Source of the DNA: Pontibacter sp. G13 | GTDB taxonomy: Bacteria > Bacteroidota > Bacteroidia > J057 | Assembly (NCBI RefSeq): GCF_031851795.1 | Contig: NZ_CP134696.1 | Span: 5,890,001 to 5,954,000, forward strand | Direction: 5' to 3' | DNA: 64,000 nt | In this document: positions 17,140 through 25,070 of the stretch, in pieces | Layout of the letters: every line of letters begins with the position of its first letter | How positions within the stretch are numbered: the stretch's first letter is position 1 | The notes under the pieces: generated by a model | What the model was told of the DNA's origin: nothing | Database searches by the model: none | What the model saw: only the letters and a program-made list of their open reading frames with translations | Made by a program: the position numbers and the translations under genes

Positions 17140-18006
17140 ATGAAAGCTTTTATCAATCTTGTCGGCTGTCTGGTGGTATTCGGAGTTTTCCCCAAACTCG
17201 GGAATTGTCAGGTTCTACCTACAGCGGCCTTTGTGCCTTTTACCTTTTCAGAGAGTGTTTCCTCTACTCAGTCACGCGAAGTCTATGGAATCGTCAAATC
17301 TCTCATTCAACAGTCTGGAAGGTTCCAAATAGTCGAACATGAAAAATTGGATGCCATCCAACATGAAATGGACTTGCAACGTGACGCCATGTTCCTAAAT
17401 GGTCTCATGATCGAGCAATCTGCTGGACTTGGTGCCGAGTATCTGATCTTGGGACATGTGATCGATGTCAAAAGTGGGGTGAATCACGCCTCGATGGAAT
17501 TGGCGATTGTCGATGTCGCTACAACGGAGGTCCTAGTGGTTGAAAAGTTCTCGGCCAATGGACGTCAATCCTTGGATCGAGGTAAGTTGTTTTCAAATGA
17601 AACTACTGCCATGGCATCCGAAGTGTCTGATGTTGCACCACTTATTCAGCTTGGGGTAGAACTGATCAAAAAGAGAAGCATCCAACGGAATATCAAGGAT
17701 TTTTTGAATGAGCACTTTCCGATTCAATTGATGATTACGGATGTCGAAATCTCTGATGATGAAGTGCAGTACCTCGAATTGTATGGGCGCAAAGTATATC
17801 CATTTCGCAGAGGAGAGAATTTCAGCGTGGTGGAGACGATCCTTCGAACTAATGAAGATGGATCGGTCGGGAAAAAGGAAATCGAAGTAGCGAAAATTAA
17901 AGTCACTCAGGTGAATGGAGACTATGCACTTTGCAAGGTTATCCGCGGAAAGGAAGATCTGTTTGCAAAACATGAATTAGATAATCTCACTGTTCAATAT
18001 CAATAG
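17140..18006 (+). CDS. CsgG/TolB-N-like exported protein, first gene of a four-gene operon
   Basis: A 288-residue protein with a signal peptide ending near residue 23 (LGNCQVLPTAAF). It resembles the CsgG/LpoB fold: VPFTFSESV, then QQSGRFQIVEHEKLDAIQHEM and GAEYLILGHVIDVKSG, the usual pattern 'regulator of unknown degradation, Glu-rich helix, predicted strand YLI-G'. The second half (KKRSIQRNIKDFLNEHF onward) is specific to this protein. CsgG relatives form outer-membrane pores or sit at the periplasmic face of the outer membrane. Three more exported proteins follow with gaps of 7-11 nt, so all four probably act together in the envelope. No lipobox Cys is at the right position. Confidence 0.65.
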   Translation: MKAFINLVGCLVVFGVFPKLGNCQVLPTAAFVPFTFSESVSSTQSREVYGIVKSLIQQSGRFQIVEHEKLDAIQHEMDLQRDAMFLNGLMIEQSAGLGAEYLILGHVIDVKSGVNHASMELAIVDVATTEVLVVEKFSANGRQSLDRGKLFSNETTAMASEVSDVAPLIQLGVELIKKRSIQRNIKDFLNEHFPIQLMITDVEISDDEVQYLELYGRKVYPFRRGENFSVVETILRTNEDGSVGKKEIEVAKIKVTQVNGDYALCKVIRGKEDLFAKHELDNLTVQYQ

Positions 18007-18013
18007 TAATCCA

Positions 18014-18487
18014 ATGAAAATTCATTTTATAGGTCTCCTCCTGATCTTGGGATTGGTTACGGCCTGCAAATCCCAAAAGGAAATGCCCGCGAGGACAGCC
18101 TCCGATCTTGGAGTAACATTCCTAGAAGCTCCTGCTCCCAAACTGGTGAAGGTTAGGTCTATCGGTTATGGGGCTACCAAGGATGAAGCAGAATCAGATG
18201 CCATTCGCCGTGCTTTCGATGCGATCATGTTTGAGGGGATTCCCCAATACACAGCGCTTTCAACGGCCTTGGTACCCAACGAATCTGCCTTCAATGATAA
18301 AGCGCCCAACTTCATGCGAGATTTCATGAAGAAAGCCCGATTTGAACGCTACCTAAGTTATGAGAGCAATCCCGAATTCTCTGGAAATAAAGGGTCGTTT
18401 AGGGCCAATAAGGTGCTGACAATCAATTATGAAAATCTCCGAAAATATCTTCAACAACAAGGCTTGATCCGATCATTCGGCCTGTAA
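18014..18487 (+). CDS. Small lipoprotein in the CsgG-like operon
   Basis: A 157-residue lipoprotein: hydrophobic signal IGLLLILGLVTAC with lipid-anchored Cys18, then a short polar linker. The core contains VRSIGYGATKDEAESDAIRRAFDA, a pattern found in LPP20/FlgT-like domains (an alpha/beta module where 'G-G--d---A---A---A' precedes a helix). Those domains occur in envelope proteins next to CsgG-like partners, which fits the preceding gene 7 nt upstream. Exact family not certain. Probably outer-membrane anchored facing the periplasm. Confidence 0.65.
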   Translation: MKIHFIGLLLILGLVTACKSQKEMPARTASDLGVTFLEAPAPKLVKVRSIGYGATKDEAESDAIRRAFDAIMFEGIPQYTALSTALVPNESAFNDKAPNFMRDFMKKARFERYLSYESNPEFSGNKGSFRANKVLTINYENLRKYLQQQGLIRSFGL

Positions 18488-18497
18488 TCTATCTAGT

Positions 18498-19451
18498 ATG
18501 AAACAAATATTTACCATCATCATGGCTAGCTGTATGCTGGTCATGGGGGCACATTCCTCTCAACTATTCGCTCAAGGAGAAGAAAGTGCTACAATACAGC
18601 CCACTATCATGGTGATTCCCTATGTGAAAAAGGGGGAGGATATCCGGAGGATTCTAGAGGATGATATTTGCAGACGTGTGGCCATTGCTAAAGTGAAAGA
18701 GGGATTTGATCTGAGAGGATTCACCACTGTGGATTTTATGGCTCGATTGAGAGCTGCTGAAATTGACGATGCTTTCACAGGAGCAGATCTCAATGACCTG
18801 AAATCCATTCTGGTCGAGGCTTCGAATGCAGATATTTACGTAGAGGTCGAAGCATTCATGCAAACCTCTGAACAAGGCAACAGTGCTCGATTGGTATTAA
18901 ACGCCTACGATGCCTTTACCAGCCGCTCACTAGCCACAAAAACCAATTCTAGCATGGTCAGTCGTGCTTCGGATTCCACATTATTGGTCGAAAACGCTTT
19001 GAGTCGAAGGGTGAAAGACCCCAATACTGGGCGATATATTCAGTATGAACTGGTTCAGGATATGCTCAATATCATGCAAGAGAAATTTACGGACATGGTA
19101 GAAAACGGACGACCAGTCAAAGTCATGTTTACCCTGAAAGAAGATGCTGCATTTGATTTCGATAGCGAGACCATGAATGGAGAATTGTTCTCGGATGAAA
19201 TTGACTTTTGGATGGAAGACCATGCATATAAGGCCAATTATAGTGATCCTAGAATTTCAGGCAATCGTGTGACCATCGAGGAAGTCCGCATCCCTCTGAA
19301 AACAGAAAAAGGCCGGAACTATCGCCCCTCCCGATTTGCTCGAGAAATCTACAAGTTCATCAAATCGGTACAGTTGGAAGACTTGATGGGAGATGAAATC
19401 CAGATCGATCGAGATATCCGTGGAGGAACCCTCTATTTTTCATTGCAATAA
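18498..19451 (+). CDS. Exported protein resembling the DUF6175 family
   Basis: A 317-residue protein with signal peptide (cleavage near LFAQGEE, residue 26). The mature part opens PTIMVIPYVKKGEDIRRILE and continues EGFDLRGFTTVDFMARL, phrasing I associate with DUF6175, an uncharacterised Bacteroidota family; this is from memory and needs a profile search. It has an N-terminal alpha/beta region (to about 150) with similarities to TolB-N/CsgG modules and a C-terminal half with predicted strands. No catalytic motif is seen. It lies 10 nt after the lipoprotein and 9 nt before the last gene of the operon. Confidence 0.6.
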   Translation: MKQIFTIIMASCMLVMGAHSSQLFAQGEESATIQPTIMVIPYVKKGEDIRRILEDDICRRVAIAKVKEGFDLRGFTTVDFMARLRAAEIDDAFTGADLNDLKSILVEASNADIYVEVEAFMQTSEQGNSARLVLNAYDAFTSRSLATKTNSSMVSRASDSTLLVENALSRRVKDPNTGRYIQYELVQDMLNIMQEKFTDMVENGRPVKVMFTLKEDAAFDFDSETMNGELFSDEIDFWMEDHAYKANYSDPRISGNRVTIEEVRIPLKTEKGRNYRPSRFAREIYKFIKSVQLEDLMGDEIQIDRDIRGGTLYFSLQ

Positions 19452-19460
19452 TCGGAATTT

Positions 19461-20498
19461 ATGAAAAAATATATCGCAATAGTCCTCAGTCTACTGTCTC
19501 TTGGTGGCTCAGCTTGCTGGGCTCAAGGGGAAGGCCTCTCACATTTTACTATTGGGATTTATATGCCTGAAGATCAGAATCTCCAGCTAGATCCCGGACA
19601 GGTGCAGCGTCTTGAAACTCGTATCGTGAATGTCATCACTAATGCGGGGCGGCCCTACAATATCTCGGCAGCGAAAACTGAGGCCAAAAGCAGTGGAAAT
19701 ACGGAGCAAAACCAAACGTCATTCGGCTCAGATTTGGAGCAGTATTCTATGCGATTGGAGACGATGGCCAAAGGAATTGTCTGTATCCCGTTGTTTGAGA
19801 TCTACGATGAACGAAAGGTCGAGACACCCCTCAAGACTGTGAACACGGTTGATGTATATCTGTCCTTGAGTGTCCAGTACATTTATGGGGATATCATCTT
19901 CCATACCACTGAATTGCAATTGCAGGGTACTGGTCGAAATCGGGATCAAGCCATCAATGATGTGATCCGTAACATAAAGCCATCAGATCGAAGATGGGGG
20001 GGATTTCTCCGAGCAACGCAGGATAATATCGTGGAATACTACGATCATGCTTGCGAGCACATCATCGGTCAGGCCCAAGAACTAGAAGATTTGGGAGATA
20101 ACTTCAAAGCACTTTGCCTACTCTGGCCGATTCCTCGGGAAGTGGAATGCTATGAGGAGGTACGGGAGACCACCATTAGACTCTATGATAAGTATCTGGA
20201 TAAGTACTGCGAACGCTTGATCCTAGTGGCCAAAACCTTCAAGGCAGAAAATAATTACGAAGCCGCTGCTGCGGTACTCCGACTGATCAATCCTGTTTCT
20301 GCCTGTAAGGAAGATGCGGAGGCATTGATCGATGAACTTGGGGAACAGGTGGATGAAGATCGTGACGTAGATCGCGAGATAGAACGGGAGAAAGCACTTC
20401 GGGATGATGAAATGCTGAAGTATATGTTCAAAGTCATGGAGCCTGATATTCAGGAGCGCCAGGCTAAAGAGCTTATCATTAAGATTACCAACGAATAG
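19461..20498 (+). CDS. Exported protein of unknown function, last gene of the CsgG-like operon
   Basis: A 345-residue protein with a signal peptide (ALSLLSLGGSACWAQG-type, mature from about residue 22). The first half is alpha/beta with FTIGIYMPEDQNLQLDPGQVQRLETRI, again like a TolB-N/CsgG input domain that names a 'G---R---I' strand. The second half is all helical with two helix pairs like TPR hairpins (AQELEDLGDNFKALCLLW; TFKAENNYEAAAAVLRLI) and a very acidic/basic coiled region DEDRDVDREIEREKALRDDE. Thus it may be a periplasmic scaffold. A terminator follows at once. I do not recognise the family. Confidence 0.6.
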   Translation: MKKYIAIVLSLLSLGGSACWAQGEGLSHFTIGIYMPEDQNLQLDPGQVQRLETRIVNVITNAGRPYNISAAKTEAKSSGNTEQNQTSFGSDLEQYSMRLETMAKGIVCIPLFEIYDERKVETPLKTVNTVDVYLSLSVQYIYGDIIFHTTELQLQGTGRNRDQAINDVIRNIKPSDRRWGGFLRATQDNIVEYYDHACEHIIGQAQELEDLGDNFKALCLLWPIPREVECYEEVRETTIRLYDKYLDKYCERLILVAKTFKAENNYEAAAAVLRLINPVSACKEDAEALIDELGEQVDEDRDVDREIEREKALRDDEMLKYMFKVMEPDIQERQAKELIIKITNE

Positions 20499-20524
20499 TC
20501 CATAATCCCCAATTTTCCTGATTT

Positions 20525-20552
20525 AAGCCCAGATCCATGTCTGGGCTTGTTT
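20525..20552 (+). terminator. Terminator between convergent genes
   Basis: AAGCCCAGA (20525-20533) and TCTGGGCTT (20540-20548) form a 9-bp stem with a 6-nt loop, followed by GTTTG. It lies between the four-gene operon and the convergent FGE-like gene and may serve both. Confidence 0.7.
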
Positions 20553-20556
20553 GATA

Positions 20557-22026
20557 CTAGGGTCTCCATACAATTCGAAATCCGATGTTGTCTTGGGAGC
20601 TGCTTGGAGTCCAGGATGCCCGCACAAAGTGGCGCAGGTATTTGGGACCCGAATCAAAAGCTCCACCTCGAATCACTCGCTTGGAGCCGTAATTGGGGCC
20701 TGTTGGGTCTTGCCTGCCTGCCAATTCGTAAGCATTGGAAGTATATCGGTCATGGCACCACTCATACACGTTTCCACTGAGATCGTAAATCCCCAAAGGA
20801 TTAGGGAACCCGATTGTACCGACTTCTACAGGTTGATTTCTAGGTTGACCGATCAGAGAATAGGGTTTTGCATTTGATCTGGAGCAATCGAAATTTAATT
20901 CTGCTGGATCAGCAGTGTCGGCTCCGTTGCCAAATCGTTGCCCTCCATAGCCTGCTACATACTCCCATTCTGATTCTGTGGGAAGTCGATATCCGTTGCG
21001 CGTGAAATCGAAAGATACCTTCTTTCCATTCACCTGATAGACTGGCATCCGACCGTGTTGCAAACTCAGCCAATTGCAATATGCAACAGCGTCATACCAA
21101 CTCACATTGATTACTGGGCGTTTGTGTCGGCCCCAGCCTTCGTCATCTGGCAAAGGGCGCATTGTGGCTTGGCAAAATGCATCGTATTCCTCAAAAGTCG
21201 TTTCGAATGGAGCCATTAAAAAGGGGCTCAATTCCACGTCATGAGGGTTGGCTTCCTCTTTCATTTCTCCAAGTGGGGAGCCCATCGTGAAAACACTGGG
21301 AGTGATTTTGAATCCTGCTGGTGAGGACAATTGATTCTCCTCTGAAGGCGCTTGTCTATGAGAATATCTATAACTATCAGAAGGTTCTGTTGAAGGAGAT
21401 ATTTCTTTTTTCGGAAGGTCTTCCCGGATCGGATTAGATTGCTTCTTCTGTAGAATGGAATTGTTTGTCTCCTCAGCAGAAATTTGCATTGAAATACTGC
21501 TCGAATCATTGGGTTCGGCAGGAGTAACGAGGGGCTTTTTCCAAGGAATTTCATTTATGAATTTTCGGATCCCAATAGTTTCAAATATATCAATGGTTGT
21601 TAATGCCTGAATACCAAATAAAACACCTATCAAAAAGGGAACAGTATACAGCAACCACTTACGAGTGAAGGTTATCAATGCCAATCCAATGTTATTCAAA
21701 ATTTTGAATGTACGCCTTGTGACTAACTGTAAATCCGAGTAAGGACTAACGTTTTGACCTGTTGCCATTGAAGGTTTTTCCAAAGGCTTCTTCTTATCCA
21801 TTAGATTCTCCAATGCTCGGATAATTCCATCACTGATATCACTTCTTTGGACATAGACTTCTTCAAGTCTAATACTTCCCCTGATAGAGGATTCTTCCAG
21901 ATGGTTTAGCCGTTGTAAAAATAGGACTGACTCTCCTCGTAACCCCAATTCCGCCAGACCTTTGGCAGCTTGTTTTAGTTTTCCGGCGGCTATATCTTCA
22001 TAAATTTGATTGGATATTGATTCCAT
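20557..22026 (-). CDS. Effector-associated domain / TM / FGE-sulfatase-like protein
   Basis: A 489-residue three-part protein. Residues 1-75 (IYEDIAAGKLKQAAKGLAEL, then LEEVYVQRSDISDGIIRALENL) look like an effector-associated domain of the EAD11 kind, a death-like adaptor in bacterial conflict systems. One helix spans about 123-145. Residues about 245-489 form a formylglycine-generating-enzyme/sulfatase-modifying fold: FTMGSPLGEM, RPVINVSWYDAVAYCNWLS, RLPTESEWEYVAG, DLSGNVYEWCHDRY, IRGGAFDSG. The region where active FGE has its two catalytic Cys holds none (RHFVRASWTPSS), so it is probably a binding module rather than an oxidase. No EAD partner is adjacent. Another reading is a generic SUMF1 receptor. 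Confidence 0.75.
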   Translation of the reverse strand: MESISNQIYEDIAAGKLKQAAKGLAELGLRGESVLFLQRLNHLEESSIRGSIRLEEVYVQRSDISDGIIRALENLMDKKKPLEKPSMATGQNVSPYSDLQLVTRRTFKILNNIGLALITFTRKWLLYTVPFLIGVLFGIQALTTIDIFETIGIRKFINEIPWKKPLVTPAEPNDSSSISMQISAEETNNSILQKKQSNPIREDLPKKEISPSTEPSDSYRYSHRQAPSEENQLSSPAGFKITPSVFTMGSPLGEMKEEANPHDVELSPFLMAPFETTFEEYDAFCQATMRPLPDDEGWGRHKRPVINVSWYDAVAYCNWLSLQHGRMPVYQVNGKKVSFDFTRNGYRLPTESEWEYVAGYGGQRFGNGADTADPAELNFDCSRSNAKPYSLIGQPRNQPVEVGTIGFPNPLGIYDLSGNVYEWCHDRYTSNAYELAGRQDPTGPNYGSKRVIRGGAFDSGPKYLRHFVRASWTPSSSQDNIGFRIVWRP

Positions 22027-22258
22027 GTATCCATATTCTGGCCCCGAAGTGGAGTACTTCGGAGGGGTATTTGATCAGATGATTAGTACATTTCTTGATA
22101 CTGGAAATATAGGCAATTTTCTGGAAATTAGTTCCTTATCAGCTACAGGTGAATCTCATTGAGAAGAAGTCTTCCCAACTTCCCGCACATCCTCCCCATC
22201 CTTCCCGGCATCTTGCCGATTTTCGGAATAGTTTTCAAGGAAAAGCTTTTAATTCACG

Positions 22259-23191
22259 ATGATGAAGAAAGGGGAAACGGTCATTTTAATAGGACTGAGC
22301 CTTGTTTTGGGCGGTGGTCTTGTGATTACGCAATCTGTGTATGGTCTGCTTGCGAGTCTTTGGATGTTGGGAACGGGGTTCGCGCTTTTTGGGATCAATG
22401 CAATCGCTGGAATCAAGGCCTTGGCAGCTCGGCAATGGACGCTTGTTGTGCGGATCAGCCTTGGACCGTTTATCGGGGTTTATACGGTAGCGGTATGGCT
22501 TTTTACCCACTATTGGGTGGGGCTATCCGGGCCGGAAGCCCAATTTGACTGGCGGTTTATGTTGGAGGGTTTTCCGCATGAACAGGCCGTCATGCTGCCG
22601 ATTTTGTATGGATTGGGACTGACTTACGGGTATCTCAGGACGCATCCTCGTGCAATCGCTTGGACGGTAGGAATCGTCGGGGTTTTGGGACTGCTGGGTT
22701 TTGGAACTTGGGCGATTTGGGAATTTCGGGTGGCGGATTCCAGACACGCGGATGTTCAGTTTGTGGAGGGGGAGTTTCGAACTTTAGAAGCGCTTTTGGC
22801 CGATCCTGCTTTCGCAGGGAAAAGGGTATATGTCGATGTTTGGCATTCCTCCTGCAAGCCTTGCCTGCAACAGTTTCGGGATCACCTGCCCGCGCTCAAG
22901 GAGTCGTTTGAAGGGGAAGATTTCATGTACCTGTACATCGCCAGGGAAACCAGTCATCCCAATAGCCGCGATCGTTGGCTGTCTGTGATTGAGGATTATC
23001 ATTTGAGCGGATGGCATGCCTATTACCCCAAAGACGAAACAGAGACCTTCTTTGCTGAATTGATGAAACAGGCCGAAATCTCCCAATTTGCTTTCCCGCA
23101 CTATTTCGTGGTCCAGGATGGCCAAATCTTGGTCCCAGATGCTCCCAGACCTAGTCAATTAGCCGAGCTCCGAGAGCTATTGGGAGTGTAA
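22259..23191 (+). CDS. Membrane protein with C-terminal thioredoxin-like domain (CKPC)
   Basis: A 310-residue protein. The first 165 residues carry about five transmembrane helices. The rest is a periplasm-facing thioredoxin fold with WHSSCKPCLQQF, a redox-active Cys-Lys-Pro-Cys, and the cis-Pro in FAFPHYFV. It probably reduces or shuttles disulphides, like DsbD-type or TlpA-type proteins, though the membrane part lacks the paired Cys of DsbD. Start is ATGATG at 22259/22262; either could be used. It stands alone between an FGE-like gene (divergent) and unrelated minus-strand genes. Confidence 0.75.
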   Translation: MMKKGETVILIGLSLVLGGGLVITQSVYGLLASLWMLGTGFALFGINAIAGIKALAARQWTLVVRISLGPFIGVYTVAVWLFTHYWVGLSGPEAQFDWRFMLEGFPHEQAVMLPILYGLGLTYGYLRTHPRAIAWTVGIVGVLGLLGFGTWAIWEFRVADSRHADVQFVEGEFRTLEALLADPAFAGKRVYVDVWHSSCKPCLQQFRDHLPALKESFEGEDFMYLYIARETSHPNSRDRWLSVIEDYHLSGWHAYYPKDETETFFAELMKQAEISQFAFPHYFVVQDGQILVPDAPRPSQLAELRELLGV

Positions 23192-23334
23192 ATCGGCAAC
23201 TTAGCCTCAGTTGAAATATTCGTTGCATGGATGGAACCACGAGTCATTGGCTTGCAAAAATTCAGTGAGGAATTGGAAGCGTGTAGATTTTGCCTCTTCG
23301 GTGGGTGCAAGTTCCAGAATTGATTTACGCACAA

Positions 23335-23502
23335 ATGAATACCATGCCCAATCGAGATACCTATAGGAAAATGACTCATCATTTGGAGATGCTCGCGAAC
23401 GCTGGGCAGACTGAACAGGCGCGGGCCACAATGAATGTTTTGCTGGAAGATTTCCCGAGACATCGGGCTCTGCAAGACGAATTGTCGAAACTGAAATTTT
23501 GA
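23335..23502 (+). CDS. Possible small TPR-like protein (55 codons)
   Basis: An ORF from ATG 23335 encodes 55 residues with a helix-turn-helix typical of a single TPR unit (HHLEMLANAGQTEQARATMNVLLEDFPRH). It follows the thioredoxin gene by about 145 nt and ends in LSKLKF. The composition is protein-like, but it is short and unsupported by context, so it may be chance or the end of a decayed gene. Confidence 0.35.
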   Translation: MNTMPNRDTYRKMTHHLEMLANAGQTEQARATMNVLLEDFPRHRALQDELSKLKF

Positions 23503-23604
23503 ATAGGTGTTCTTACCTGAAGGCTGATTTTCTTTGAGGCCGTAGAGGGCGCAATTTCTCTTCCTCAATCACTTGGTAAATTCCCTAAGCAACAACCCCC
23601 ATCC

Positions 23605-24999
23605 TCAGGCTCCTGCTGAAGTCTCCGCCGGAAAATCCACATACACGCCTTGGACATAGGCTACGCGATCGGAAGCGCGACTGGGCGCCGTCTCGAGCTT
23701 GAGCCTGAATGCCTGCTGCCCATTTCTGCTCGCGGTACGCTGGTGGGTCAATAGATATTCCTCCTCTAGCAGTTGTTCGAGATATTGAATTTTGAGGGCG
23801 TTGACTGCTTCCAGTTTTTCCTGAACTTCATCTCCTTTCTGCGTGATAAGCTCTAACTCGAATTGGGGAAGTTTGGAAATGACAGCTCCCACGATATGCC
23901 CGAAAGGTCCTTTGTGGCCAAAATCGATATTCGGTGTCGGCAGGAAATGATACCCAGATGCGTCGGTGTTTTCATCATTGATGGCATTCAAAATGGGCTC
24001 CATCCAAAACCAATATTTTTGAGCTGATTCATGGAAATCTACCGGATGAAAGGAGACGTCGCAAAGGCCATGAAAGCGGACTTTGGCCTTGATACTGCCA
24101 TCACTCAATTTGAGCAAGGATTCTAGCAGCGCAGGGTCTTCTTCGAACTCCAACTGCAGCAATTCACTGAATCTCCCCGAAAACTCGTCCGTCCCATTCA
24201 CGGAGATGATCAGGTCGTTGTCCTGTTCCGTAATCTCGATATCCAGACTGATTTCTGCCGAAGGGTCATTCAATTGGCGTTCGATTTCCGGTACCGAAGG
24301 GCTGACCGAATAGGCGGGTCTCAAGCCATCGGTAGTCTGCATCGCACCATTTTCGAGGGTGGGATTTTGGGCCGCTTCTAGGGCCGAGACCAGTCTCCCC
24401 GTGTAGAGCGAGACAGCGTTGATGAAGTTCTGGTTGGTTTTCAGCAAGAGTAGATAGGACAGCAAGGGCGGAATCACGGGCTCTCCTTCTGCGGGCATCT
24501 GATTGAGCAACTGAATGGGGTCCGCGGCATCCTGCAATTCCATCATGCTAATGGGAGGAGCTGCCCATTGATTGAGGATGATCTGGAATATCTCGTCGAT
24601 GGTGAAGACCTTACCCGAACTGGGATTCCCGTAAATGGAATTCCATACCTCCATCAATTCCACCTGAGAAGTCAATATCTGATGGCTGAGTTCCACCATC
24701 CGCTGTTGGTCAGCCTCGGAGAGTCGATAGCTGATACTGGCCAATGCATCGATGAAGAGGTTGAGGAAGGTCGATCCCATGGCCTGTTCGTAGGGGAAGG
24801 TATTGGCCTTGAGGTTGGCATTGATCCAATTGAAGGTGCGGATATTGAATGCCAGGTCGGTGGGATTTTGCCAGTAGTACGGAAAATTGCCCAATCCTCC
24901 TGTCCGGAAAGGCTGTAGCTGTCGTTGCACACCTCTTGCGCGGAAGGTAAGCCGCTGCGAGATCTGGTCGAATAGGGCGGAAATGACTGGGGTAGGCAT
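23605..24999 (-). CDS. Paralogue 1 of an unknown family next to a LodA locus
   Basis: About 465 residues from MPTPVISALFDQ; I prefer ATG 24999 because the upstream residues do not align with the paralogue. No signal peptide and no recognised domain. It aligns along its whole length with the neighbour at 25071-26495: GGLGNFPYYWQNPTDLAFNIRTFNWIN against GGEGNFPYYWENPNNLQFNERTLTWIN, the WNSIYG / WNEIYG step and KYWFWMEPILNAI / KYWFFMEPILDAI, so they arose by tandem duplication. N-terminal half is probably helical, C-terminal half rich in beta-strands. Role unknown; lies divergent from the LodA-like genes. Confidence 0.7.
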   Translation of the reverse strand: MPTPVISALFDQISQRLTFRARGVQRQLQPFRTGGLGNFPYYWQNPTDLAFNIRTFNWINANLKANTFPYEQAMGSTFLNLFIDALASISYRLSEADQQRMVELSHQILTSQVELMEVWNSIYGNPSSGKVFTIDEIFQIILNQWAAPPISMMELQDAADPIQLLNQMPAEGEPVIPPLLSYLLLLKTNQNFINAVSLYTGRLVSALEAAQNPTLENGAMQTTDGLRPAYSVSPSVPEIERQLNDPSAEISLDIEITEQDNDLIISVNGTDEFSGRFSELLQLEFEEDPALLESLLKLSDGSIKAKVRFHGLCDVSFHPVDFHESAQKYWFWMEPILNAINDENTDASGYHFLPTPNIDFGHKGPFGHIVGAVISKLPQFELELITQKGDEVQEKLEAVNALKIQYLEQLLEEEYLLTHQRTASRNGQQAFRLKLETAPSRASDRVAYVQGVYVDFPAETSAGA

Positions 25000-25070
25000 G
25001 AGGCTAGAATCAGGAAGAACACCCCGATAGGATAATCCTACCGGGATGTTCAGGGTGAATAAGAGAATGC

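Noticed and set aside
18200-20500. CRISPR-like or tandem repeats in the four-gene operon
   Set aside because: No regular spacing or repeated unit was found; only protein-level similarity.
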